Assembly (NCBI GenBank): GCA_002842045.1
Contig: PHBX01000017.1
Span: 62,001-126,000, forward strand
Direction: 5' to 3'
Source of the DNA: Chloroflexi bacterium HGW-Chloroflexi-3
GTDB taxonomy: Bacteria; Chloroflexota; Anaerolineae; Anaerolineales; Anaerolineaceae
Length of the DNA stretch: 64,000 nt
Below are positions 35,939 through 45,789 of this stretch, one piece after another (the first letter of the stretch is position 1; every line of letters begins with the position of its first letter). The notes under the pieces were generated by a model. That model was not told where the DNA came from. It searched no databases and was given only the letters and a program-made list of their open reading frames with translations. The translations under genes and the position numbers were made by a program.

Positions 35939-38545
35939 GTGTTAATGACAATGAAATCAAGGATTAAACTAAATTTAATTTCGATAATATTAACCATAGT
36001 CCTTTTCATTCTCTCAGGATGCAATTCCAATGACACGTACCACAACCAGGTCAACACATCTCAACAAGTTACCATCACATTTGCGGCTACCACCGGATCA
36101 GTACCGCAGTATGAAGAATTAATTACCACATTTGAAAGCCAACACCCGGATATCCAGGTTGAATTGCTCGCTATGGATGGGGAGGAACTGGATTATGAGC
36201 GGTTAGCCTCACAGGTTGACACACTAGTGCTGGGCAGTGCGGTATCAGCGGAAAACAGCTATCTGTTTCTGGACCTGACGCCATTAATGTCCAATGAGGA
36301 CTTCAGTCCAAACGATTTCAGGCCGAATGCGCTGCAGGGCTGCCAGAGCGGTGATAAGCAAGCAGGTTTGCCGATATCGTTAAGCCCGAGCCTGGTTTTT
36401 TACAATAAGAATATTTTTGACCAACACAACCTGCCCTACCCACAACCGGGTTGGGATTGGGATGCGTTTAACAATATCGTACAGGCTGTTTCATCAGTCA
36501 ATGGAACAGAACCGGTCTACGGCTTTCTGGATATCAGTGCGGGGTTTATCCTGCGCCCTGAAACCCATGCCTTATTAAGCGCCAATAAAACCCCTGCCGA
36601 AGTGGGTACTGCCATACAATGGTATCTGGAACTGGCTCGTTCCGGAGAAATAGCCATTCCGGGGGTGAATGCAGAAGGAAAAACCAATGATCTGGTGCGT
36701 GGAAATCAGGCTGCCATGTGGGTAGGGACGTTATCCGGTTTTTCGTACGACCTGCAAGGGTTGGATTTTGAAACCGGCATTGTGCCTTTTCCTTCATTGA
36801 CGGGGAATGCATTCGGAAGCGACCCGGTCAGTGTCAGTTGCGCGGTGGTCAGTGCCGGTACCGGGTACCCGGAGGCAAGCTGGACATGGTTGAACTTTCT
36901 CAGCCGCAATTCGGTTGGTATTTCATCCGGTTTTCCGGCCAACCTTACGGCGATTGAAGATTCCCCTGAATGGGTAAGCCAGACACCGGAAAGACAGACG
37001 GCAATTCTGGAGGCACTGCAACGGGGCTGGTACGGTTGGGTGAAATACGACTTTACACCAATCGCACAAGCTTTCCAAAAATCAATTCAATCGGGGCAAA
37101 GGCTGGTAGAGCTGCTGCCGTCAAACTTATCCCTGCAGGCTTTGGAACGCGAAATTCCGGATGTAAGGAATTCACCACAGGCAGTCATAGCGCAAGAACC
37201 GACTCCTCTTCCAAAAGCAGAGAAAGCTGAAGACGCATTGAGTGCTGTTTATTTTGCCGGTCCTGGTTTACATGACATCAAAACTGTGCAGACCCTGGCA
37301 GAGGAATTTAATCGGGCCAATCCGGAGTATTATATTGAAATTGAGACCGAAAGGGGGTTGGATTTCGTAAATATTATGAGCTACGAATATGATATAAAGA
37401 ATTTTGATTGTTTTGTTTCTTCCGGATCGCTAATTTCAAATAATTATGTTAATCTGGATCAAAATGGAGACTATTCTGTATATTCTTTGGACCCTTTCCT
37501 GGATAACGAAGGTAATACCTTTTTAGATGATATTGATCCAATTTTCCTGGATAATCTGAGAACGAATGGTTCCCTTTACGGTCTGCCGGTATCTATCAAT
37601 CCATTATTTGTTTATTACAATGCCGATTTATTGAAGGAATTAGGGCTGGTACCACCCGATTTGGATTGGACAGTGGAGGATTTTTGGGCGTTGGCACAAC
37701 AAGCCGCTCTTAAGAAAGAAGGTGTCTATGGATATGTGCCTTACCTTGATTGGCCGAATTATTTTTTCAGTGACGCCATTTATATGAAAATTGAGAACCA
37801 AACTGTAAAAGCGGATTATGAAAACCCGCAACTGGTGGATTTACTTAATCAACTCATTCCATTGGTAAAAAATAAAACTATTTTCGTATATGATTCCGGA
37901 GGGACCCGCTCAGCCATGGGAAATTATATGCTGCGCGATGAACTGATCCGCTTTGAGAACGGTCTGCTTTGGCTGGATGGTATTGGTATGTCTTCCACAC
38001 CACCCGCCCGTGACAGAAATGATTTTGAAATCGGAATTTCCGTTTACCCAACTCAGCAGGGAGTGGATCCAAGTGATATCAGTGCATTTTTTATTTCCCG
38101 TAACACTGAAAACCCACAGGTATGCTGGGAATGGTTCAAGTTTTTATCACAGCAACCTAATAATGGGTTTAAAGGAATTCCACTAAAACCTTCGATTTTG
38201 GACTCAGAAAATTGGGCTGCTGCGGTTGGAGAAGTACGGTCAGCCGTCTACCGGGCAACACTGTCAAAATTGCGGTTTTCATCAGAAGTGAGTATTTTCA
38301 CCCCCATGCCGTTTAGCCAGTGGTGGACCGATGCAATCGTGGCAATCCTGCAGGATGGTCGGGATATGAATACTGTATTGAAAGAAACCCAATACAAAGC
38401 CCAAGCAACCCTGGATTGTATGCAATCCGCCGGATATCCTGCTGTTTTGCCTTATGAAGAGACGTACGAGACTGCAATCGCCTGTGCGCACGAAGTCGAC
38501 CCGGATTATTACTCGATGTCCGAGTTGTGGTCTGTCAACCCCTGA
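35939..38545 (+). CDS. Tandem solute-binding lipoprotein 3
   Basis: 868 residues. The GTG at 35939 fits AAAGGA with 6-nt spacing better than the ATG at 35945. The lipobox is LSGC. Domain 1 begins ITFAATTGSVPQYEELITTF and domain 2 AVYFAGPGLHDIK near residue 435. The six conserved non-lipobox Cys are in GCQ, SCA, DCF, VCW, DCM and ACA. It is 86 nt upstream of a MacB-like export set and may act with it. Clear paralogue of the proteins at 25486 and 33107. Confidence 0.8.
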   Translation: MLMTMKSRIKLNLISIILTIVLFILSGCNSNDTYHNQVNTSQQVTITFAATTGSVPQYEELITTFESQHPDIQVELLAMDGEELDYERLASQVDTLVLGSAVSAENSYLFLDLTPLMSNEDFSPNDFRPNALQGCQSGDKQAGLPISLSPSLVFYNKNIFDQHNLPYPQPGWDWDAFNNIVQAVSSVNGTEPVYGFLDISAGFILRPETHALLSANKTPAEVGTAIQWYLELARSGEIAIPGVNAEGKTNDLVRGNQAAMWVGTLSGFSYDLQGLDFETGIVPFPSLTGNAFGSDPVSVSCAVVSAGTGYPEASWTWLNFLSRNSVGISSGFPANLTAIEDSPEWVSQTPERQTAILEALQRGWYGWVKYDFTPIAQAFQKSIQSGQRLVELLPSNLSLQALEREIPDVRNSPQAVIAQEPTPLPKAEKAEDALSAVYFAGPGLHDIKTVQTLAEEFNRANPEYYIEIETERGLDFVNIMSYEYDIKNFDCFVSSGSLISNNYVNLDQNGDYSVYSLDPFLDNEGNTFLDDIDPIFLDNLRTNGSLYGLPVSINPLFVYYNADLLKELGLVPPDLDWTVEDFWALAQQAALKKEGVYGYVPYLDWPNYFFSDAIYMKIENQTVKADYENPQLVDLLNQLIPLVKNKTIFVYDSGGTRSAMGNYMLRDELIRFENGLLWLDGIGMSSTPPARDRNDFEIGISVYPTQQGVDPSDISAFFISRNTENPQVCWEWFKFLSQQPNNGFKGIPLKPSILDSENWAAAVGEVRSAVYRATLSKLRFSSEVSIFTPMPFSQWWTDAIVAILQDGRDMNTVLKETQYKAQATLDCMQSAGYPAVLPYEETYETAIACAHEVDPDYYSMSELWSVNP

Positions 38546-38631
38546 CGTTGGAATTATTTACTGAGTGAAAGAAGCGGCAGAACAGGTAGTAATCAGCTAC
38601 AATAACAGGAAAGGCGGTAATAAACAATCGA

Positions 38632-41487
38632 ATGGCCTCACATCTGATTAATTTCTCGCTCAAACGCTTGCGCACCCATCGCTGGCTGGCACTCAGCCAG
38701 ATCCTGGGTTTGATGGCTGCGGTTGCCCTGGCGGTGGCGGTCCCCATGTATGCGGATGCCATCAATTACGATATCCTGAGCAGTTCATTGACAGAGTCCA
38801 GCAGCCAGACCCGTCGACAGCCGTTCGATTTTGTCTTCCGTTATATCGGTAGTTGGTATGGTGCCATTACCCCGCAGCAGTATGAGCCTTTGGACCAATA
38901 TTTGAGCCAACAAGCCAGCCGGCAAGTCGGGTTGCCTTTGCAACAATTAACCCGTTATGCCGCTACCGCCAACCTGCAGCTTTACCCGGCAGCACAGGTA
39001 CTCAGCCCACAGGCGCGTCTGGATTTGGTGAAAGTTGCCTTTCTGGATGGCGTATTTAGGCAGGTGCAGTTGGTGGAGGGAAACTTGCCACTCTCCCTGG
39101 AAGAAAGCGGAAACGTGATTGAAGCACTGGTTTCCCTCGACCTGGCCAATGAGTTGGGATTGCAGGTGGGGCAAGACTACGCGCTCTTCAACCCGGCTAC
39201 AGCTTCGGCTGCAGCTTTCCGGCAGGATGTGCGTATCAGCGGTTTATGGGTGGCAGTAGACTCGCAAAATGAGCTTTGGGCACTTTACCCGGCGGATTCC
39301 TTCCGTAAAAAACTGCTTATCAGTGAAGAAGGGTTTTGGTCGTTGGTGGACGGGTTACCCTCCGGGTTGGATGAAGCCACCTGGCGTCTGACCTTAGATG
39401 GCAACCAGGTTAACAGCAGCCGGGTGAGCCGGTTATTGTCCCGCATAGATGTGTTGGAAAACCGGGTCAACGCCATGCTGCCTAATACGGATTTGGAGAC
39501 CTCCCCGGCACCGGCCATGCGCCAGTACCAACAGTCCGTGCGCAGCCTTTCCGGTTCCCTGTTTGCTTTCAGCATACCGGTTTTAGGTCTGGTGCTGTTT
39601 TTTCTGGCTTTGATCTCAAACCTGTTTGTACGCTCCCAGCGCAATGAGATTGCCGTGTTACGCAGCCGTGGCGCATCCCGCCTCTGGATTGTAGGAATAT
39701 ACGCTATTGAATGGGCTTTGTTAGGCCTGGTTAGCTTATTACCCGGAATCCTGCTGGGAAATTTCCTTGCCGGGTTAATGAGCAAAACCAGCTCGTTCCT
39801 GGAATTTTCACGCCCAATGGCTGCTTCCCTGCAAATCAGCAGTCGAGATGTTGGCATCGGTCTATTGGCATTGGTGGTGGGGATTGGATTTTGTTTGTTG
39901 CCGGTCTGGAAATATGGCCGGGATACAATCATCTCCTATAAGCTGGAACGTGCCCGTCAGAAACAAATACCATTCTGGATGCGCTATTATCTGGATTTGG
40001 CTTGTTTGTTACCATCGTTGTATGGTTTATATACCCTGCAGGTACGCGGACGTCTGGCTATTCTGGGTAAAAACCTGGGCAGTAATGACCCATATCAAAA
40101 CCCGCTCCTGTTCCTGTTACCGGCGCTTATGATCCTGGGATTGAGCCTGTTGGTGTTGCGTATTTTGCCCTTCTTGTTCAACCTGTTGGCTTCTCTCTCA
40201 GCACGACTACGTGGTGTTGCCCTGGTGTATGTGCTGCGGCATTTTGCCCGTTCCGGGAACGCATACCAGAGCGTACTGTTGTTGATCCTGATCACTTTTG
40301 GTTTAGCTGCTTTTACATCTTCAATGGCTTTTTCCCTCGACCGCACGGTAGAGGATAGTATCCGTTATACCAATGGAGCAGCTTTGAATCTGGTTGAAGG
40401 GGGGGAATTCATCAGCACCGAATCCAACGACCAGGGAGCGGAAAGCAGTAGCAGTTCCTCTTCCGGTTCTGAAGGATATTGGAATTTTTTACCGGTCAGT
40501 GATCACCTCTCCCTCCCGGGTGTCCTTTCGGCAACCCGGGTCGGAATATATGCTGCCGGTTTACAGAGCGGCAATCGCTCGGCCAACGGGGACGTGATGG
40601 GAATTGACCGCGCGGATTTTGGGCAAACAGCCTTTTTCAGACCTGATTTTGCGGCCGAACCACTGAATGGTCTACTCAACCGTCTGGCTTCCACACCAGA
40701 TGCCATATTGGTGGATCAGACCACCTGGGAACGTTTTAACCTCGAAGTTGGCAGCACCCTGGACGTACGCGTGACCATAAACCAAACTGTCTTCCCGATT
40801 TCCTTCACCGTGGCAGGTGTGTTTACGCGCTTCCCCACCTGGCCAGGGGAAACCCAGGGTGCATTGTTTGTTGCCAATCTGGATTACTTATTCGAGACCT
40901 GGGGCATGTTACAACCTTATGAGGTCTGGTTGAACACCAGCCCATCCGCCAGCACGGAGAAAATTGTCAGTGGAATTAACAACCTGGGTGTCAGTGTGGT
41001 CAGGGTGCGTGATACACAGGCGGACATTAACAAAGCTTTGCTTACCCCTGCCCGGCAGGGTGTGCTGGGCATGCTATCGATCGGGTTTCTGGCATCCTCA
41101 GCCTTAACGGTGATAGGATTCTGCCTGTTCGCTGTGTTTTCATACCGCGAGCGCTTCATCCAACTGGGTGTGTTGCGCGCCATTGGCTTGAGCATCTCGC
41201 AGATGCGCACCTGCCTGGGGTTGGAACTGGCAGGTCTGATTATGTTGGGTATTTCAGCCGGCAGCGGAATTGGGGTACTGGTTGCACGACTGTTTATCCC
41301 CTACCTCCCGGTCAGTACCGGTACTGGGGTTGAGGTTCTGCCACTCATTACGCAAATTGCCTGGTCAAAAATGATCTTGGTTTACTTGCTATTTACGTGT
41401 GTCTTGCTGCTGGGGCTGGTATTGTTGGTATTTTTCCTGCGCAAAATTAAAATATTTCAAGCGATCAAATTGGGCGAGACCCTCTAA
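38632..41487 (+). CDS. FtsX/MacB-like ABC permease
   Basis: 951 residues with two FtsX-like modules. There is an N-terminal membrane segment (about 15-45) and a large extracytoplasmic domain. Three helices near 310-440 follow (LFAFSIPVLGLVLFFLALIS, then an RNEIAVLRSRGASRLWIVG loop typical of FtsX proteins), then a second extracytoplasmic domain and C-terminal helices with RERFIQLGVLRAIGLS. A Ser-rich linker lies near residue 605. It forms a tripartite export or extraction system with the HlyD-like protein and the two ATPases downstream. Spacing to the HlyD gene is 18 nt. Substrate unknown. Confidence 0.87.
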   Translation: MASHLINFSLKRLRTHRWLALSQILGLMAAVALAVAVPMYADAINYDILSSSLTESSSQTRRQPFDFVFRYIGSWYGAITPQQYEPLDQYLSQQASRQVGLPLQQLTRYAATANLQLYPAAQVLSPQARLDLVKVAFLDGVFRQVQLVEGNLPLSLEESGNVIEALVSLDLANELGLQVGQDYALFNPATASAAAFRQDVRISGLWVAVDSQNELWALYPADSFRKKLLISEEGFWSLVDGLPSGLDEATWRLTLDGNQVNSSRVSRLLSRIDVLENRVNAMLPNTDLETSPAPAMRQYQQSVRSLSGSLFAFSIPVLGLVLFFLALISNLFVRSQRNEIAVLRSRGASRLWIVGIYAIEWALLGLVSLLPGILLGNFLAGLMSKTSSFLEFSRPMAASLQISSRDVGIGLLALVVGIGFCLLPVWKYGRDTIISYKLERARQKQIPFWMRYYLDLACLLPSLYGLYTLQVRGRLAILGKNLGSNDPYQNPLLFLLPALMILGLSLLVLRILPFLFNLLASLSARLRGVALVYVLRHFARSGNAYQSVLLLILITFGLAAFTSSMAFSLDRTVEDSIRYTNGAALNLVEGGEFISTESNDQGAESSSSSSSGSEGYWNFLPVSDHLSLPGVLSATRVGIYAAGLQSGNRSANGDVMGIDRADFGQTAFFRPDFAAEPLNGLLNRLASTPDAILVDQTTWERFNLEVGSTLDVRVTINQTVFPISFTVAGVFTRFPTWPGETQGALFVANLDYLFETWGMLQPYEVWLNTSPSASTEKIVSGINNLGVSVVRVRDTQADINKALLTPARQGVLGMLSIGFLASSALTVIGFCLFAVFSYRERFIQLGVLRAIGLSISQMRTCLGLELAGLIMLGISAGSGIGVLVARLFIPYLPVSTGTGVEVLPLITQIAWSKMILVYLLFTCVLLLGLVLLVFFLRKIKIFQAIKLGETL

Positions 41488-41505
41488 CAGAGATAGGGAG
41501 GTTTT

Positions 41506-42853
41506 ATGAGAAAAATTTTTCAGCAAATTGGTATGGTATTTATTTTGGTATTAACTGCCGGTTGTGCCACCAATCGTTCAGCGGTCACACCAACGTTAGT
41601 TCCTACACCGGTCACGGTTGAGAAGCCCATATACACTGTTGAAAGGGGGCTGGTGGAACAGGTGCTGCAACTGACCGGACGCGTATCCCCCAAACTACAA
41701 CAGGACTTATATTTCCGGGCTGATGGTTTTGTGAAAGAAGTCTTGGTGCAAAATGGCGATTGGGTAACGAAAGACACGGTCTTGTCCAGGTTGGATGAAC
41801 CGGAACGTTACCAGGCTGATGTGGCTTCCGCCGAGTTGGCTTATGAGCAAGCCAAGATAAAATTGGAACAAACCAAACTGGATGCACCCATTCAGGCGGC
41901 CCAGGCCAAAATTACACTTTTGGAAGCCCAGATTGCGTTGGACAAGGCCAGGAATGATCGGGCAGCGATGCAATACCCGCGGGTGACCGACGGATTAAAG
42001 CTGGAACAATTGCGCGGAGATGTAGCTGCAGCCTTAAGCTCGCTCAATGATGCCCAACAGGCATTTGATGACGTGGCTGATAAGCCGGAGGGAGATTCCT
42101 ACCGTCAAATGCTCTTGCAAAGTCTGCTGGATGCGCGTCAGGCTTATGACCGCGCGGTGATCAATTTGAATTGGGCAGAAGGGAAAGCCACCCAGATTGA
42201 TCTGAACCTGGCGGATGCTAAAGTAGCCCTGGCGCAGGCTACCTACGAAAAAGCCCTGGCGGAAGCAGAATTCTGGAATGAGGATGGTGGGTTAACCGAA
42301 ATTCGCCTGGCAGAGTTAGTATTGCGGGATGCCGAAACACGTCTGGCTTTGGCTACCAAAACCCTGGGAAGTATCGAACTGGTAGCGCCTATCAACGGGC
42401 AGGTGCTCTCATTAAGTATCGTGCCGGGTAGTCAGGTGCGTGCATTTCAAGCGGTAATCACCCTGGCTGATCCGGCAGAGCTGGTATTGATGTCCATCCC
42501 CGCCGTGAAAGACCTGAACAAACTGGCAGTTGGAATGCAGGCAGTGGTGCGTCTGTCCTCTCAACAAGGACAGGAATATACGGCAACCATCAGTAACATT
42601 CCTTTGGATTTAACCTCGGCCAGTGAATTATCCTCCGGAAATAACGCCGTACAGGTCACCTTGAACGAGCAGGCCGATGTGTTGCAATTGGGCGATGCAG
42701 CCTGCGGTCCGTTCTTTTCAAGGGCAGGATTTCGTGTTTGTGGAAAGTGGAGGTGTTCAGAGAAGGGTGAATGTGGTGCTGGGGTTGAAGGCAAACGACC
42801 GGGTTGAGATTGTCTCCGGACTGGAAGAGGGTCAGCAGGTGGTCGGACAATAA
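41506..42853 (+). pseudogene. HlyD/MacA-type adaptor lipoprotein with C-terminal frameshift/deletion
   Basis: Periplasmic-adaptor-like protein with lipobox TAGC, a biotinyl-lipoyl-like hairpin, a long coiled coil (about 95-260, rich in Ala, Gln and Glu) and a beta-barrel domain. The annotated frame runs from 41506 to a TGA at 42807, but its last 32 residues are junk-like. A +1 frame from 42701 reads PAVRSFQGQDFVFV, then VNVVLGLKANDRVEIVSGL, up to a TAA at 42851-42853. This is the normal HlyD/MacA C-terminus, and its TAA overlaps the ATG of the next ATPase. About 18-20 residues of the expected barrel strand before PAVRS are also missing. A small deletion with frame change near 42697-42701 explains this. 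The gene is probably impaired, unless it is an assembly error. Confidence 0.8.
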
Positions 42854-43905
42854 TGGAACCATTAATTACCTGTGAGAATCTGGTAAAAATATATTCTTCC
42901 TCTATATCCCGTTTCCACAAAGGCGTAGAGGTGGTCGCATTACAAGGGCTTGACCTGACCGTGGTACAAGGGGAAATGATTGGCATCGTAGGGGAATCCG
43001 GTTCGGGAAAATCGACCTTATTAAATATTCTGGGCGGGTTGGACCGCCCATCGGCGGGTAAGGTGTTGGTGGCTGGTGCCAATTTGTTGGAGATGTCTGC
43101 CGAAGAATTGAACTCGTACCGGCTCGAAAAGGTTGGTTTTGTCTGGCAGCAGACCACCCGCAACCTTGTTCCTTATTTGAGTGCTTTGGAGAACGTACAG
43201 ATTCCGATGCGCATTCAACATGTTCCTGAAGAACAATGTCGCCAACGCGCCACACAATTACTGGATATTACCGGCTTGACTGAACGGTTGCAGCACTTAC
43301 CCGGGCAACTTTCCGGCGGTGAACAGCAACGGGTGGCTATTGCCGTAGCCTTGGCAAATCAACCCGACCTGATCCTGGCGGATGAACCCACCGGCGAACT
43401 GGATACAATCACCTCGGCCAGGATATATGAGATCTTGAGAAAAATTAACCGGGATTTGGGTGCAACACTGATCATTGTCTCGCATGACCCAGGTATCAGC
43501 CGTTATGTGGACCGAGTAGTCTTGATCCGCGACGGAAAAACCAGTACCGAGACTGTGCGGGTTACACCAGAAGTGGACTTTCATGATAAACACCGGCAGC
43601 CACTTGAAGCGGATAAATACGAAGAGTTATTGATGCTGGACTCCGTTGGGCGGGTACAGATCCCACAGTCCATGTTGGAAGCACTCAATATTGGCAGCCG
43701 TGTCAGGGCAGAGGTGAACCAGGAAGGAATCACGCTCAAACCGGTGGAAGGGCATGTCCGCTCTACCGTAAGTGGAGATAATACTTTCAAGGATGGGTCG
43801 ATCTACATGGAAGAGGAACCGTTGGAAGAAACCCGGCAGACTCTATTACAGAAATTCAAAAACCTGTGGCGCAAGGAGGGGAATGAAAACCGACTCGATA
43901 TCTGA
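42853..43905 (+). CDS. MacB/LolD-type ABC ATPase with C-terminal AbrB-like domain
   Basis: 350 residues. ATPase part (1-235): Walker A GESGSGKST near residue 47, signature LSGGEQQRVAIA near 153, Walker [13 protein letters not shown] near 173 and H-loop VSHD. After residue 240 there is an extra region. Residues about 257-298 (LLMLDSVGRVQIPQSMLEAL, then IGSRVRAEV and GITLKPV) look like an AbrB/SpoVT swapped-hairpin domain, which is unusual on such ATPases. The ATG overlaps the TAA of the intact-frame HlyD. The 3' end overlaps the next ATPase by 23 nt. Confidence 0.87.
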   Translation: MEPLITCENLVKIYSSSISRFHKGVEVVALQGLDLTVVQGEMIGIVGESGSGKSTLLNILGGLDRPSAGKVLVAGANLLEMSAEELNSYRLEKVGFVWQQTTRNLVPYLSALENVQIPMRIQHVPEEQCRQRATQLLDITGLTERLQHLPGQLSGGEQQRVAIAVALANQPDLILADEPTGELDTITSARIYEILRKINRDLGATLIIVSHDPGISRYVDRVVLIRDGKTSTETVRVTPEVDFHDKHRQPLEADKYEELLMLDSVGRVQIPQSMLEALNIGSRVRAEVNQEGITLKPVEGHVRSTVSGDNTFKDGSIYMEEEPLEETRQTLLQKFKNLWRKEGNENRLDI

Positions 43906-44578
43906 ACTATTGAGGGTGGAAAACCTGTCGCGTTCCTTCACCACCCAAGTAGGCGAGGTAAAAGCATTACAGCAGGTCAACCTGTCGATTAAAGTGGGTG
44001 AATTGGTAGCACTCAAGGGAAAATCCGGCTCAGGCAAAACCACTTTGCTGAACTTATTAGGTGGTTTGGACCAACCCAGCAGCGGTGAGATCTATTTTCA
44101 GGGGGTTGCATTCAACACCTTATCAGAGGAAGACCTGGTACGGTTAAGGCGCACCCAAATCGGATTCGTGTTCCAATCCTTTGCGTTAATGCCCACCTAT
44201 TCCGCGTTGGAGAACGTGGAACTGGTCTTGAGATTAGCCGGTGGTAACCCGAAAAAAGGCCGGCAACGAGCCATGCAATGCCTTCGGGCGGTAGGATTAG
44301 GAAACCGTGCTCATTCACACCCGAATGAACTTTCGGGTGGGCAACAGCAGCGAGTGGCTATCGCGCGTGCCGTTGCCAACCATCCGGACCTGATTCTGGC
44401 AGATGAACCTACCGGAGAACTGGATACAAATACCACCCGCCAGATTTTTAGCCTGTTCCGCCGACTGGTGGATCAGGAAGGCATCACCGTTTTGCTGACA
44501 TCCCATAACCCATTGGTAGAGGAAGTCGCCGATCGGGTAATTGAGCTTGAGGATGGGTGTATTATCGATATGAAATAA
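43883..44578 (+). CDS. MacB/LolD-type ABC ATPase
   Basis: 231 residues from the ATG at 43883; the frame is open upstream inside the preceding gene. AAGGAGGG lies just before the ATG. Walker A is GKSGSGKTT, signature [14 protein letters not shown], Walker [13 protein letters not shown] and the H-loop TSHNP. It has no C-terminal extension, unlike its neighbour. Two ATPases with one FtsX-like permease suggests a heterodimeric motor. Confidence 0.9.
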   Translation: MKTDSISELLRVENLSRSFTTQVGEVKALQQVNLSIKVGELVALKGKSGSGKTTLLNLLGGLDQPSSGEIYFQGVAFNTLSEEDLVRLRRTQIGFVFQSFALMPTYSALENVELVLRLAGGNPKKGRQRAMQCLRAVGLGNRAHSHPNELSGGQQQRVAIARAVANHPDLILADEPTGELDTNTTRQIFSLFRRLVDQEGITVLLTSHNPLVEEVADRVIELEDGCIIDMK

Positions 44579-44808
44579 ACTTGTCGTTCCAATTATTCCT
44601 ATCAGGCAACTAAACCAAATTCATGAGGGTTGTGCTAAGCATTGTGAGTTTAACTCTGAGCAACATGGTTATCGTTGCTTATCTGATCCACCTAAAATGT
44701 GGTTGATTTTGGAATGTAATTATTCTGAATCTGCTGGAGTGAAAACACATTGAGCCAAAAGCCCTTAGGAAAAAGGAGAAAGGAAACAACTTTCCATAAT
44801 CTGGTGTG

Positions 44809-44922
44809 TTGCACCTTGCAGCAAGCCATTGTAAAGCCAGGTGCAATGCACTCCTGAATAATTGTTAATCAGATTCCTTTTCCATTCCAATCGTAAATAT
44901 CGATCCTCAAGTGCAATGCACC
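44809..44922. repeat. Repeated near-palindromic word GTGCAATGCAC
   Basis: AGGTGCAATGCACT at 44840-44853 and AGTGCAATGCACC at 44910-44922 share an 11-bp near-palindrome 70 bp apart. TTGCACCT at 44809-44816 is complementary to AGGTGCAA at 44840-44847. The words lie in the 480-bp gap 44579-45059 between convergent genes. They could be operator half-sites or fold into alternative RNA hairpins. No gene seen in the gap. Confidence 0.4.
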
Positions 44923-44933
44923 GTTTAACGAAA

Positions 44934-44976
44934 TAAAAAAAGTGACTGATCGGTTGTGGTCAGCCACTTCTATATT
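44934..44976. terminator. Bidirectional terminator between the export operon and the CBS gene
   Basis: AGTGACTGA (44941-44949) pairs with TCAGCCACT (44960-44968) with one mismatch and a 10-nt loop, flanked by an A-tract on the left and a T-rich tract on the right. Confidence 0.7.
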
Positions 44977-45059
44977 TTTTAATAAATCATGTAGAGATTC
45001 TTTCTAACCACTTCCGAAGGACTCCGAAGTGAAACGAGGAGAATCCTCCAGCCAAATCC

Positions 45060-45710
45060 CTACCCCACCTTCACTTCCCGGAAGTCCTTGATTTCATGCA
45101 CAAAAGGCTGGAGTGCTTTTCGCAAGGTATCCTCGTCAATCTGATCAACCTTCATGGTCACTTCACCACCCACAATATCCTGTCCGGCATAGGTAGTCAA
45201 AGCGATGATATTCCCGCCCACTTCATCAATCGCCTGGGTGAGCTTATGCAGAACTCCCGGTTCATTTTTAACCATCACGACCACGCGCCATCCCGGTTGG
45301 CGTCCACCCAACATGGACAAAAAGACATGGAAGATATCGGTCTCGGTGATCATCCCGACCACATCCTCGCCTCGCACGACCGGAATTCCGCCCACGCGGT
45401 TATCCGCCATTATACGCGCTGCTTCTTCCAGTGGGGTATCTTCTGTAACGGTGATGACTTCTTTCGTCATCACGCGTTCAACGGTGATTTTGCTCAATAA
45501 ATAGTTCACTTCCCAGACAGATAATGAGGTAACATCCGAAGGGGAGGCGTTCAATAAATCATCTTCAGAGACAATCCCCACCAGCTTGCCTTTCTTCATC
45601 ACCGGATAGCGGCTGACACGTTCCTTGCGCATTTGCGCCAGGGCATCCTGCACAGGCATATCGGGTGTAACAAATAATACCGGACTCGTCATTCTTTCAC
45701 CAACCAGCAT
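45060..45710 (-). CDS. CBS-pair and ACT domain protein (AcuB-like)
   Basis: 216 residues: CBS domain 1 (about 5-55, MTSPVLFVTPDMPVQDALAQM), CBS domain 2 (about 77-132, VMTKEVITVTEDTPLEEAARIM with GGIPVV) and a C-terminal ACT domain (about 143-212, VVVMVKNEPGVLHKLTQAI). The arrangement is that of AcuB-like regulatory proteins, which sense adenine nucleotides through CBS and amino acids through ACT. It is a single gene, with 80 nt to the next upstream minus-strand gene. Confidence 0.88.
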   Translation of the reverse strand: MLVGERMTSPVLFVTPDMPVQDALAQMRKERVSRYPVMKKGKLVGIVSEDDLLNASPSDVTSLSVWEVNYLLSKITVERVMTKEVITVTEDTPLEEAARIMADNRVGGIPVVRGEDVVGMITETDIFHVFLSMLGGRQPGWRVVVMVKNEPGVLHKLTQAIDEVGGNIIALTTYAGQDIVGGEVTMKVDQIDEDTLRKALQPFVHEIKDFREVKVG

Positions 45711-45789
45711 AATATCTCTCCTTACTCAATAATTTCTTTAATTGTACACGATTGGGCAATAAAAATTCATATTAGACTGTACAAAGAAC

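Noticed and set aside
39285..39932. 215-codon open frame on the minus strand opposite the FtsX-like gene
   Set aside because: It is fully antisense to a clear permease gene, has no ribosome-binding site or recognisable domain, and its composition mirrors the sense codons.
42660..42720. Programmed +1 frameshift in the HlyD-like gene
   Set aside because: No convincing slippery stop or stimulatory signal, and an expected barrel strand is missing as well, which recoding would not explain.
21432..44578. Integrated mobile element or genomic island with defined ends
   Set aside because: The first half is AT-rich and accessory in content, but I saw no integrase, transposase, tRNA border or flanking direct repeat.
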